Shown here: positions 9,852 through 17,813 of the stretch, in pieces | Layout of the letters: each line of letters begins with the position of its first letter | Position numbering within the stretch: position 1 is the stretch's first letter | Assembly: GCA_905234075.1 (NCBI GenBank) | Contig: CAJOGI010000001.1 | Span: 248,001 to 312,000, forward strand | Direction: 5' to 3' | DNA: 64,000 nucleotides | DNA from: an uncultured Synergistales bacterium | Lineage (GTDB): Bacteria > Synergistota > Synergistia > Synergistales > Aminobacteriaceae | Notes under the pieces: generated by a model | Databases searched by the model: none | What the model saw: only the letters and a program-made list of their open reading frames with translations | What the model was told of the DNA's origin: nothing | Position numbers and translations under genes: made by a program

Positions 9852-9958
9852 AGAAAAATTTTTTACCACTACATTTACACCTACAAAAACTTTCAAAATT
9901 TTTAACGCCTGCAAAAATTCACGGAGCTGATTAAAAAATTAGAATCAAAAATTTTTTT
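9852..9958 (-). repeat. About 105-bp AT-rich dispersed element, copy A
   Basis: Read on the minus strand it begins TTGATTCTAATTTTTTAATC and ends TTTGTAGGTGTAAATGTAGT. It matches copies at 20996-21092, 27313-27417 and 51211-51319. The stop codon of the alaX-like gene (TGA at 9945-9947) is the TGA of the element's TGATTCTA block. The element therefore ends that gene and fills the intergenic space before folP. Confidence 0.75.
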
Positions 9959-11159
9959 CGTGGAGCAAAATTTTTTCGGCTTCGTTTAGAGCTTCGTCGA
10001 GCGTCTCAAAATTTTTCACGTCCGCAAAACCCTGCGCACTGAATGAACTTCCGCCGCCTTTGCCCTCAAGAATTGCGACAGCTTTTTTGAAGGCCGGGCG
10101 AACGTCAACATTTTTATTTTCTTTATTCGTCCCGAACATTATGAAAACGCCTTCGGAATTTTCACATGCAAGCAACGCCGCAACTTCGTGATCTATTTCA
10201 GTGATTAATTTGAATAAATGCTTCACTTCGTCTTGACTCGAATTTTTCATGACGTGCCGGACGATTTTATTTTTTGCATTGTCAATTAAATTTTCAGCGA
10301 GCGGCCTCAAAAATCTTTCTAAAGTTTTTTCGTTGTCTGCTTTCAAATCTTTAATCCGACCTTTGAGATTTAAGATTTTCTCATTAATTCCTTCATAGCC
10401 GCAGACTAATTCGGACTCGGCCTTTCTGACTTCGTTGTAAAGTGAAGCGAGCCACCTGTAAGCAGCTTGTCCGCACTTCAAATAAACTCTTGTTCCGCCC
10501 TTATGATTTTCAAACGAAGTAATTTTTATCAGGCCGACTTCGCCCGTAGAGCTTACATGAACACCGCAGCACGGGACATAATCAACGCCCTCGATTTTTA
10601 TAATTCTTATGGGCTGATCAGATTTTTCAGGGGGAAGTTTTCGTGCGAGTGCTTTAACTTCTTCCATGCCGGGATACAAAACTTCGACTGGAATATTTTT
10701 CCAGACCGCCTCATTCGCTGCTGCTTCAGCCTCGAAAATAATATTTTCATTGACTGCTTCGTTAATGTCGATTGAAACGTTATCGCCCTCAATTCTCATT
10801 CGTGCCGTGTGAAGTTGATGAAGGTTGAATAACATTCCTGCGAAGATATGTTCTCCTAAGTGCTGCTGCATGTATTCAAATCTCTTTTCCCAATTTAGAA
10901 TGCCGTGAACATTTTTATTAGCTAATTCATTTTTGAGGACGTGTATTATTTCACTGCCCTTCTCGATAACTTCGAGGACCTCAACGCCGTCAATAAATCC
11001 TGTGTCGCAGGGCTGGCCTCCGCCGCTTGGGAAGAATAAAGTTTTATTCAAGATTACGTGAAATTTTCCGTCATGTTCAGATTGACTGACGACTTCTGCG
11101 TCAAATTCACGCGCATATAAATTTTCGTAATAAAGTTTTTCCGTCAAAATAAATTTCAC
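9945..11159 (-). CDS. Alanyl-tRNA editing protein, AlaX-L-like (threonyl/alanyl-tRNA synthetase second domain plus DHHA1)
   Basis: A 404-residue cytoplasmic protein resembling the editing half of alanyl-tRNA synthetase, which hydrolyses Ser- or Gly-tRNA(Ala). The N-terminal beta-barrel contains FFPSGGGQPCDTGFI. The zinc-site HxxxH lies in QQHLGEHIFAG and the second metal ligand pair in CCGVHVS. A coiled-coil region follows (residues about 245-290), then a DHHA1 domain with the glycine-rich GKGGGSSFSAQGF. There is no catalytic aminoacylation domain, so it acts in trans. It is monocistronic and divergent from hisH across 81 bases. Its last codons and stop lie inside a copy of the 105-bp element. 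Confidence 0.88.
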   Translation of the reverse strand: MKFILTEKLYYENLYAREFDAEVVSQSEHDGKFHVILNKTLFFPSGGGQPCDTGFIDGVEVLEVIEKGSEIIHVLKNELANKNVHGILNWEKRFEYMQQHLGEHIFAGMLFNLHQLHTARMRIEGDNVSIDINEAVNENIIFEAEAAANEAVWKNIPVEVLYPGMEEVKALARKLPPEKSDQPIRIIKIEGVDYVPCCGVHVSSTGEVGLIKITSFENHKGGTRVYLKCGQAAYRWLASLYNEVRKAESELVCGYEGINEKILNLKGRIKDLKADNEKTLERFLRPLAENLIDNAKNKIVRHVMKNSSQDEVKHLFKLITEIDHEVAALLACENSEGVFIMFGTNKENKNVDVRPAFKKAVAILEGKGGGSSFSAQGFADVKNFETLDEALNEAEKILLHEKNF

Positions 11160-11201
11160 TTCGCTTATAAAAAATTTTCATGAATTATAATACATTGAAC
11201 A

Positions 11202-11235
11202 GGTAGGAATTAGGAGTTAGGAGGCAGGAGTTAAG
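11202..11235 (+). repeat. Heptad repeat array immediately upstream of hisH
   Basis: About five units in tandem (GGTAGGAATTAGGAGTTAGG, then AGGCAGGAGTTAAG) end six bases before the hisH ATG. The last AGGAG is placed so that it can serve as the hisH ribosome binding site. An AT-rich TATAAT at 11186-11191 just upstream could be a -10 box. Confidence 0.8.
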
Positions 11236-11240
11236 AAAGT

Positions 11241-11863
11241 ATGATTGCAATAATAAATTACGGCGTAGGAAATTTATTTTCGCTTGAAAGTTCTTTCAAC
11301 GCCATTGGAAAAAATGTGAAAGTAACATCAGACCCCGAAGACTTGAAAAAAGCTGAAAGAATAATTTTGCCCGGTGTCGGAGCATTTGAAGACGCTGCTA
11401 AAAAATTAAAATCTTCATCGAAGAAGTTAAAAGAGGCAAACCGCTTTTAGGAATTTGCTTGGGAATGCAGATGCTTTTCACAAAGAGCTACGAGTTTGGC
11501 GAGCATGAAGGATTAAATTTAATTCCCGGCACTGTGCGCTACATCGGCGAAGTTATACCGAAGGGCTTAAAAATTCCTCAAATAGGCTGGAACTCTTTGC
11601 AGTTAGGAGTTAGGAGTGAGGAGTTAGGAGTTAAATCAATAATTAAAAATAACGGCGAATATGTTTATTTCGTTCATTCGTATTCAGCTTTCTGCGACAA
11701 AAAATTTATAACGGCGACGACAAATTACGGAGCTGATTTAACTGCTTCGGTGCAGAACAAAAATATTTACGGCGTTCAATTCCACCCGGAAAAAAGCGGC
11801 AACGTTGGATTAAATATTTTGCGTGAATTTTGCGCCGTGTCTGCCGACAGGCAGGAGGTGTAA
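11241..11863 (+). pseudogene. hisH: Imidazole glycerol phosphate synthase subunit HisH, frameshifted
   Basis: HisH is the glutaminase that feeds ammonia to HisF. The first frame (11241-11450) encodes MIAIINYGVGNLFSLE to GVGAFEDAAKKLK and then stops. The second frame (open through 11459-11863) continues with IEEVKRGKPLLGICLGMQML, containing the catalytic Cys, and later FHPEKSG with the His and Glu of the triad. The shift lies near 11400-11420, close to a run of six A; one extra base there restores the frame. The joined protein is still about six residues short between GAF and GKP, so a small deletion is also possible. A heptad array is inserted in frame further on. It is either a real lesion or a sequencing error. 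hisA starts 3 bases after the stop. Confidence 0.85.
11602..11633 (+). repeat. Heptad repeat array inside the hisH coding sequence
   Basis: Four to five TTAGGAG-type units lie between the codons for GWNSLQ and those for IIKNNGEYVYF. They are translated as LGVRSEELGVKS, in a loop region of HisH between the GWN block and the YFVHSY block. The total length keeps the frame. Confidence 0.85.
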
Positions 11864-11866
11864 AGC

Positions 11867-12583
11867 ATGTTAATTTTTCCTGCGATAGATTTATTTCAAG
11901 GCCAAGCCGTTAGACTTTTTCAGGGCGATTACAAAAAAATGACGGTTTACGATAAAGAGCCGTTGAACACCGCAAAAAAATTTGAAGCGTTCAGAGCGCA
12001 GTGGCTGCACATCGTTGACTTAGAAGGCGCAAAAACGGGCGAGGCCGTCAACATTGATACGATCACAAAAATAATTTCGTTATGCAAATTAAAATGTGAA
12101 GTCGGCGGAGGCATTCGCAGTATCAAAATCATTGAGCGTTATATAAATTCCGGCGTTGACCGCGTAATTTTAGGAACAGCTGCGGTAACAGAAAAAAATT
12201 TTGTCGAAGAGGCCGTTAAAAATTTTGCTGAAAAAATTGCTGTCGGCGTTGATATAAAAAATAATAACGTAGCGATAAAAGGCTGGCAGGAAAATTCCAA
12301 CATCGAAGCAATAAATTTTTGTGAACGTATGCAGGACATCGGCGTTAAAACAATAATTTGCACGGATATTTCAAAAGACGGAGCAATGAAGGGCACAAAT
12401 ATTTCACTTTACAAGAATTTAACTGAAAAATTAAAAATTAATATAATTGCGTCGGGCGGTGTGAGTTCTCTCGATGACGTAAAAGCACTTGCAAAATTAA
12501 ATCTTTACGGCGCGATTATCGGCAAAGCATACTACACGGGAGCAATTAATATTAAAGAAGCGATAGAGGCGGCGAAATCATGA
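11867..12583 (+). CDS. hisA: Phosphoribosylformimino-5-aminoimidazole carboxamide ribotide isomerase
   Basis: A 238-residue TIM-barrel enzyme of histidine biosynthesis that isomerises ProFAR to PRFAR. Catalytic and phosphate-binding elements are visible: FPAIDLFQGQAVRLFQG with the first Asp, LHIVDLEGAKTG, VGGGIRS, ICTDISKDGAMKGTN with the second Asp, and IIASGGVSSLDDV. The ATG is preceded by AGGAGGTG overlapping the end of hisH. The last codons overlap hisF by four bases (ATGA), implying translational coupling. Confidence 0.96.
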   Translation: MLIFPAIDLFQGQAVRLFQGDYKKMTVYDKEPLNTAKKFEAFRAQWLHIVDLEGAKTGEAVNIDTITKIISLCKLKCEVGGGIRSIKIIERYINSGVDRVILGTAAVTEKNFVEEAVKNFAEKIAVGVDIKNNNVAIKGWQENSNIEAINFCERMQDIGVKTIICTDISKDGAMKGTNISLYKNLTEKLKINIIASGGVSSLDDVKALAKLNLYGAIIGKAYYTGAINIKEAIEAAKS

Positions 12584-13338
12584 TAACAAAAAGAATTATC
12601 CCGTGCCTTGATGTTCGGGACGGGCGTGTTGTGAAGGGCGTTAATTTTGAAAATCTCAACGATGTAAATTCTCCCGTTGAGCTTGCGAAATTTTACAGCG
12701 ATAACGGAGCTGACGAGCTTGTTTTCTATGACATAACAGCTTCATCGGACGGGCGGAAAATTTTCACGGATATTTTGAGAGAGACTGCGCGGAATGTTTT
12801 TATCCCGTTGACGGTCGGCGGAGGGATTTCAAGCGTAAAAGATTTTGAGCGCGTGTTGTCGTGCGGTGCTGATAAAGTAAGCGTAAATACCGGCGCAATT
12901 AAAAATCCAACACTAATTTCAGAAGCTGCGAAGTTATACGGCTCTCAATGCGTTGTAATTTCTGCTGACGTTAAGAGAGTTGACGGCGAGTTCAGAATTT
13001 TTGCACGAGGCGGACGCGATGATACGGGTATCGAGGCAATAAATTGGATAAAAAAATGCGTTGATGACGGCGCGGGCGAAGTTGTATTAAATTCAATCGA
13101 CACTGACGGCGTTAAAAAGGGTTTTGATTTAGAGATGTTGAAGGCCGTTTGCGATGTTATTAATGTTCCAGTGATAGCGTCGGGCGGTGCTGGGAGCATT
13201 GAAGATTTTATAACGCTGTTCAAAACTTTACCAAAAGTTGACGCAGGATTAGCGGCTTCAATTTTTCATTTCGGCGAAGTTTCGATAAAAGATTTGAAAG
13301 AGCGAATGAGGAGCGAAAATATTTCAGTGAGGTTATAA
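12580..13338 (+). CDS. hisF: Imidazole glycerol phosphate synthase, cyclase subunit
   Basis: A 252-residue TIM barrel that uses ammonia from HisH to form imidazole glycerol phosphate and AICAR. It starts with the family signature IIPCLDVRDGRVVKGVNF, whose Asp is catalytic. VFYDITASSDGR, LTVGGGISS, VVLNSIDTDGVKKGFD with the second catalytic Asp, and VIASGGAGS follow. Length is normal. It overlaps hisA by four bases and depends on the frameshifted HisH for glutamine-derived ammonia, although HisF can use free ammonium. Confidence 0.96.
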   Translation: MITKRIIPCLDVRDGRVVKGVNFENLNDVNSPVELAKFYSDNGADELVFYDITASSDGRKIFTDILRETARNVFIPLTVGGGISSVKDFERVLSCGADKVSVNTGAIKNPTLISEAAKLYGSQCVVISADVKRVDGEFRIFARGGRDDTGIEAINWIKKCVDDGAGEVVLNSIDTDGVKKGFDLEMLKAVCDVINVPVIASGGAGSIEDFITLFKTLPKVDAGLAASIFHFGEVSIKDLKERMRSENISVRL

Positions 13339-13361
13339 CTTTGTTTGAAGGAAAAAATATC

Positions 13362-14162
13362 ATGAAGCACTTAAAAAAATTTTTTGCTGTTGCTCTTATA
13401 CTTATTTTTGTATGTTCTTCGGCCTTTGCTAAGTCAGGAGATGAACACATAAGAGACTGGAATAATTCATTCGGCATAACTGACAAGCCTTCGAGAGATA
13501 ATATTCAGCCTTTATGGAAGCAAGCACGAGATGTAATTGACGGCTACGAAAATGATTACAAAAAACTTCACGGCAAATTTGAATGGTTCAGCCTGAGAAC
13601 AGGCGCGGGCGAACACAGACTGTTATTTCACTGGGGATTTAATGCTGACCCGAAAAATTACAAACCGTTAGTCAATAAAGTTGATTCACTGCTTGAAAAT
13701 AATCCTGACGCTAAAAAAGAAAAGACGGAATTTTTCAGATATCTTGCAAATGAAATTCAATCCGAACGCAATAGAAATTTAATTAACTCCGTCATCAGAA
13801 CTACGGGAATACCGACAGCGCGAGGCTATGCAAACGCAATCGCAACGATTATTTATGACATTCATTTATTGGGAGATTATGCAACTTCTTATACTTCCGT
13901 ATTGCCGTCAATCGGCGAAATTGAAAAAGATTTAATTAATCACGGCTTCAAAAGACTTTTAGCAGGCGGCGACAAGTCAGAAAAATTAAAACGTATCGAA
14001 CACGAACTTGACGCGGCGGTCAAAGTCGGGCGCGGACGTACAAACAGCAAAAGAGCAGAAAATCTCCTTGAAGCTGTCAGAATTTTTCTGCCTCAGATTT
14101 TGAATGAACGCTTCAAAAATTCTTTACAGCAAAAAGGAATTACAATCACGGAATTGAATTAA
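13362..14162 (+). CDS. Secreted protein of unknown function with an HxxxD motif
   Basis: A 266-residue protein with a clear signal peptide (MKHLKKFFAVALILIFVCSS then AFA). The start is the ATG at 13362, preceded by GAAGGAAAAAATATC; an upstream in-frame TTG at 13341 is less likely. The mature region contains HRLLFHWGF and YDIHLLGDYATS, with His168 and Asp172 in an H-x3-D arrangement. This is loosely similar to the metal-binding motif of zinc phospholipase C / P1-nuclease proteins, but that is only a resemblance. The C-terminus is basic and helical. It lies in the middle of the histidine cluster, 23 bases after hisF, where no histidine function is expected of it. Confidence 0.7.
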   Translation: MKHLKKFFAVALILIFVCSSAFAKSGDEHIRDWNNSFGITDKPSRDNIQPLWKQARDVIDGYENDYKKLHGKFEWFSLRTGAGEHRLLFHWGFNADPKNYKPLVNKVDSLLENNPDAKKEKTEFFRYLANEIQSERNRNLINSVIRTTGIPTARGYANAIATIIYDIHLLGDYATSYTSVLPSIGEIEKDLINHGFKRLLAGGDKSEKLKRIEHELDAAVKVGRGRTNSKRAENLLEAVRIFLPQILNERFKNSLQQKGITITELN

Positions 14163-14214
14163 CTATGATAAAATTTCGCTGTCCGTAAAAATTTTATTAA
14201 GGGGTGAATTGTCG

Positions 14215-15816
14215 GTGAAGAAATTAGTTTCTGTTTTGATGATTATGATTTTCGCGCTGTCGTCTGTTCCGGCTTTTTCTGCTGAAGAAGATTACGACCC
14301 CCAGCATACTATGCTTACGCTTAACATGGCGATTGTTTCAATTCACAGGATTTTAAGCACGCAGGACAGAATAATTCTTGAGCAGGAATATCAGAACATC
14401 ATCAATAATTTAAGTCTCGGCAACATTGAGAGCGATTACGATTTGACGACACTTTTTCAGGATTTAATGAGCCTGATTACGCGCAAAAGACTTCGCGAGG
14501 AAGAAACAAAAATTTTTCAGTCGCGTTATGACCGCCGCGAGCAGAATTTATTAATGAACACGTTGAGCGGCGTTCGTGCTTACGGCGGAAATTTATTCAG
14601 TTGGCTTGGCAGCTTGGCTGTGTCGTGTACATCGTCGTATTTCTCGTATCAGGACTCGAAGGCTGAACTTGCTGAAGATTTGCAGGGCGATCTGTGGCAG
14701 TTAAAGAAAGAGGACATTGAGGACTGCAACGAACTTCAGGAGCGTTTATTAAATTCGTCATGGAATTTGCTCAGGCAATATAAACTTCCGGATAATTACA
14801 GGCTTGTACAACGGAACATGGACGATTTTTACAGGGCAGTCAACGAAAATGACGCAACACGGAGGCTGCGAATGCTGCGTGCCCTTGAGAAAGATTTTCA
14901 GGTTTATCCGCCGTATTGGTTTTATCGTGCGCGTGCGGCTCAAGAAATTAACGACAACAAAGAGGCTCATTCGAGTTTTGAAAAATTCAATGAAGTTTGG
15001 CGGCCTGTTCTGCGTCAAGACCCTTATAAAGTTGAGGCCGTGAAGTTCAGAATTTCGGAGATTGTCAATAAAGGAAATTTGACGGACGATGACAAACGCG
15101 AAATTTTAGGGCTTCTTGAAGTCATGAGGAGCAACACGCCGAGAGAGGACTGGGCGAATAATATTTTTGCCGGTGTTGTTTATTTCCTGTTTGACGAAAA
15201 AGACACGGGCATTGAAATTATTGAAACTAATATTGATTTCGGCTATGAGGAGACATTGAGCAACGCCCTTCTCACGGAAATGAAAAAAGGACAGCTTGAT
15301 GCTTTGACGCTGTACGCCCTGAAAGATGACGTCAGGGACATAATCGCAAAAGTTCAAACGAAACAGCCCGAACCTCAAGCGCAAACTTCGACAGAGCCGA
15401 CAAAAAAACGCGAAATTACTTGGGAAGAAGTTAAAAAGATAGCCGCTAAATACGGATTTCGAGAAGTTCTTGATGACATGATGCAACGCACTTGGTATGC
15501 CTTGGCTGATGTTGAAGTTGAAGCTTTCTTTGGATTATCTACAAAAATAGAACGACAATACAGAAAGTTCCAGATTTATTTTAGTTCCTCTGATGATAGT
15601 GGTATGTGGTGCTCTTGGGATACTTGGCCTATAACATTCTCATATTTTGACAGTATATATATTCAGGGTCCGCGTTATGATAATTTAAGAGACAATCCCA
15701 ACATTGATGAACGTTACATACGCAACAAGATTAACGAAAAGCTCAGTGGAATTATTCCTGACGATATTTTGAACGATACCGTCGCGGCGTTAATGGAAAT
15801 TAAAAATCTTGAGTAA
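14215..15816 (+). CDS. Secreted helical/TPR-like protein of unknown function
   Basis: A protein of about 533 residues with a signal peptide (KKLVSVLMIMIFALSSVPAF, then SA). I chose the GTG at 14215, which has AAGGGG about eight bases upstream, over the TTG at 14209. Residues 20-390 are helical and charged, with TPR-like stretches such as WFYRARAAQEINDNKEAHSS and repeated leucine heptads. A low-complexity hinge follows (KQPEPQAQTSTEPTKK). The last 130 residues form a different, aromatic-rich domain (MWCSWDTWPITFSYFDSIYI). No catalytic motif is recognised. It follows the previous secreted protein by 52 bases, and the two may work together in the periplasm. The group I intron-like element starts about 50 bases downstream. 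Confidence 0.7.
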   Translation: MKKLVSVLMIMIFALSSVPAFSAEEDYDPQHTMLTLNMAIVSIHRILSTQDRIILEQEYQNIINNLSLGNIESDYDLTTLFQDLMSLITRKRLREEETKIFQSRYDRREQNLLMNTLSGVRAYGGNLFSWLGSLAVSCTSSYFSYQDSKAELAEDLQGDLWQLKKEDIEDCNELQERLLNSSWNLLRQYKLPDNYRLVQRNMDDFYRAVNENDATRRLRMLRALEKDFQVYPPYWFYRARAAQEINDNKEAHSSFEKFNEVWRPVLRQDPYKVEAVKFRISEIVNKGNLTDDDKREILGLLEVMRSNTPREDWANNIFAGVVYFLFDEKDTGIEIIETNIDFGYEETLSNALLTEMKKGQLDALTLYALKDDVRDIIAKVQTKQPEPQAQTSTEPTKKREITWEEVKKIAAKYGFREVLDDMMQRTWYALADVEVEAFFGLSTKIERQYRKFQIYFSSSDDSGMWCSWDTWPITFSYFDSIYIQGPRYDNLRDNPNIDERYIRNKINEKLSGIIPDDILNDTVAALMEIKNLE

Positions 15817-15865
15817 TGATAAAAACTCATCTCTGAATTTTCAGGGAGGAGGAAATTTTATTTTA

Positions 15866-16204
15866 TCAAAAAACGGCGTAAAACCCCTAGCTTTAGCTAT
15901 AGGGGATATAAGCCGCCAACAGGTAAGCGCATAGAGAAATCTGTGCGTAGTCATAGTTTTACACTATGCAGTGAACAGCATGAATTGCTGGAATACCCTA
16001 AAGCCATACAAACTACAATGTAACTATGAAAAAAGAGTAAGCGTGAACGTTGCGAAAGCAGAAAAAATTGTATGGATAGCATAAGGTTAAATCCTAAGTG
16101 TTAAAGCAAAATGGGTAATCAGCCTCTAAGCTCCGAATAGGAGAAAGTTCAACGACTATCCCTCACAAGGGGAGTACACGCAAGCGCGTGGAAGTGTGCT
16201 GATT
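15866..16204 (+). ncRNA. Group I intron-like RNA (IA/IStron-like), boundaries approximate
   Basis: This gene-free stretch contains group I core signatures in the right order: a P-like element GAATTGCTGGAATACCCT (from 15982), a Q-like element ATGGGTAATCAGCC (16111-16124) and an R-like element GTTCAACGACTA (16147-16158). Helices can be drawn: P4 as ACCC/GGGT, P5 as CCATACAA/TTGTATGG, P6 as CTCC/GGAG, an upstream hairpin CGCATAGA/TCTGTGCG, and a CCCCTA/TAGGGG hairpin near the 5' end like the palindromes of IS200/IS605 elements. I could not find a convincing 3' strand of P7 downstream, so the 3' half is uncertain or degenerate. No transposase or endonuclease gene is present. It could be an ORF-less IStron relic. 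GGGAGGAGG lies just upstream (15844-15852). Confidence 0.6.
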
Positions 16205-16381
16205 GACATTCTAAAAGAAAATCCTTTCAAAAGTCCGCCTATATTTGAAAAACTTTCAGGAGATTTGAAAGGAGCTTTTTCAAGAAGAATTAACTCAAAA
16301 CACAGAATTGTATATCAGGTCTTTGAAAATGAGCAGACAGTGAAAATTATTAGCCTTTGGACGCATTATGAAAGGATATAA
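16196..16381 (+). pseudogene. C-terminal remnant of a Txe/YoeB-family toxin gene
   Basis: The frame encodes LIDILKENPFKSPPIFEKL, then LKGAFSRRINSKHRIVYQVF and ending [10 protein letters not shown]. This is the conserved C-terminal two thirds of Txe/YoeB mRNA interferases (SRRI...HRIVY, WTHYE). About 30 N-terminal residues of the family are missing. The frame upstream runs into the group I-like element, and its only near start is a GTG without a ribosome site. No antitoxin gene is adjacent. The element therefore interrupts or replaced the 5' end. A functional toxin would need splicing to an upstream exon, and I see none. hisIE starts 5 bases after the stop. Confidence 0.75.
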
Positions 16382-16386
16382 GAAAA

Positions 16387-17040
16387 ATGCTTAACATAAA
16401 CGAACTAAAATTTAATGCTGATGGATTAATCCCGGCAATCGTGATTGATGACGACAGCGGCGATGTCCTGATGCTTGCGTACATGAACAAAGAGAGCTTG
16501 AAAATTTCTCTCGAAAAAAAATTAACGTGCTTTTGGAGCCGTTCACGCAATGAATTATGGCTCAAAGGCGCAACGAGCGGCAACTATCAGCACATTAAAG
16601 AAATCAAAGCCGACTGCGACCGCGACACTTTATTAATTTTCGTAAAACCTGACGGCCCGGCCTGTCATTTAGGTAATTATTCATGCTTTGTCGATAATGT
16701 CATGGAACGCGAAAAAGAAGCTCACGAAAAGTTCACGCTATGCGGATTAATGGAATTAATTAAAGGCCGCAAAAATGAAAAGGTCGAGGGCTCTTACACG
16801 TCATATTTATTTGAAAAGGGATTGGATAAAATCCTCAAAAAAATTGGCGAAGAAAGTTCAGAAGTCATTATCGCGGCAAAGAATGACAGAAAAGAAACGA
16901 TTTATGAAATTTCCGATTTAATTTATCACATGCTTGTATTAATGGCGGAGATGGACATCGAAATTAAAGACGTAATCAAAGAACTTGGTGCGCGTCATGT
17001 AATTGATAAAAAAGTTAAACAGGAGAAAATGACATCATGA
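16387..17040 (+). CDS. hisI: Bifunctional phosphoribosyl-AMP cyclohydrolase / phosphoribosyl-ATP pyrophosphatase
   Basis: A 217-residue fusion enzyme for the second and third steps of histidine synthesis. Residues 1-110 form the HisI cyclohydrolase ([48 protein letters not shown] with the zinc cysteines). Residues 115-215 form the HisE pyrophosphatase ([20 protein letters not shown], then E-rich helices and [14 protein letters not shown]). AAAGGA precedes the ATG inside the end of the toxin remnant. It overlaps the next gene by four bases (ATGA). It is separated from hisHAF by about 3 kb of unrelated material. Confidence 0.95.
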   Translation: MLNINELKFNADGLIPAIVIDDDSGDVLMLAYMNKESLKISLEKKLTCFWSRSRNELWLKGATSGNYQHIKEIKADCDRDTLLIFVKPDGPACHLGNYSCFVDNVMEREKEAHEKFTLCGLMELIKGRKNEKVEGSYTSYLFEKGLDKILKKIGEESSEVIIAAKNDRKETIYEISDLIYHMLVLMAEMDIEIKDVIKELGARHVIDKKVKQEKMTS

Positions 17041-17813
17041 TTTTATCTGACTTTCACGTTCACACCTGCTACTGCGACGGCAAAGACAAGCCCGAAGATA
17101 TTGTCCTCGAGGCAATTTCTAGAGGCATGAAAAAAATCGGCTTCTCCGGCCATTCATACGTTGACTTTGATGACTCTATCTCGTGGCCCGTTGCTAATGT
17201 TGAAGAATACAAAAACGAAATTAACAGGCTCAAGCAAAAATATAAATCACAAATTAAAATTTTACTTGGCACTGAGTACGATTATTTTTCAGATGTTAAT
17301 ACAGATGAGTATGATTACATAATCGGCTCGGTGCATTATATAACCTGCGGCGGCAAAAAAATTCCAATCGATCATACTATCGAATGTTTTGAGCAGGCAA
17401 TTAAAGAATGTAACGGCGATGTTTATGAAGTCTGCGAAAAATATTTTGAGATAGTCTCTGATGTTGTTAATAAGACTAACGCGAATATCATCGGGCATTT
17501 TGATTTAGTTTCAAAATTTAATGACGGCAGCAGATTTTTTGACGAAGATAACCCGCGATACGTCAAAGCTGCTGAAAAAGCTCTTGATGTTTTATTAAGG
17601 ACAGGCAGGCCCTTTGAAATTAATACCGGCGCAATGTCAAGAGGCTACAAAAAATTTCCGTACCCGTCAAAAAAAATTTTGGGATATATCGCGGCTCATG
17701 ACGGAAGCGTAATTCTTTCAAGCGACAGCCACCGCAAAGAAACTTTGATGTACAAATTTGACGAGTGCGAAGAGCTTGCAAATTCGCTCGGATTAAAAAT
17801 TTTAACGCTATGA
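17037..17813 (+). CDS. hisK: Histidinol-phosphatase, PHP family
   Basis: A 258-residue metal-dependent phosphatase that removes phosphate from L-histidinol phosphate. The PHP motifs are visible: [11 protein letters not shown] at the N-terminus, [35 protein letters not shown] and the C-terminal [10 protein letters not shown]. The length fits HisJ/HisK. It overlaps hisIE upstream and cobM downstream by four bases each, so the histidine and cobalamin genes form one transcription unit here. Confidence 0.92.
   Translation: MILSDFHVHTCYCDGKDKPEDIVLEAISRGMKKIGFSGHSYVDFDDSISWPVANVEEYKNEINRLKQKYKSQIKILLGTEYDYFSDVNTDEYDYIIGSVHYITCGGKKIPIDHTIECFEQAIKECNGDVYEVCEKYFEIVSDVVNKTNANIIGHFDLVSKFNDGSRFFDEDNPRYVKAAEKALDVLLRTGRPFEINTGAMSRGYKKFPYPSKKILGYIAAHDGSVILSSDSHRKETLMYKFDECEELANSLGLKILTL

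Noticed and set aside
11395-11420. Programmed frameshifting in hisH
   Set aside because: Only an A6 run is present; no internal Shine-Dalgarno or stable downstream structure was seen. A lesion or sequence error is simpler.
11459-11863. Separate gene starting at the ATG at 11459
   Set aside because: That ATG is the Met of the catalytic block GICLGMQ of HisH; the frame is the second half of a frameshifted gene.
15880-15912. Complete IS200/IS605 insertion sequence
   Set aside because: Only a palindrome resembling an element end is present; there is no tnpA or tnpB coding sequence in the window.
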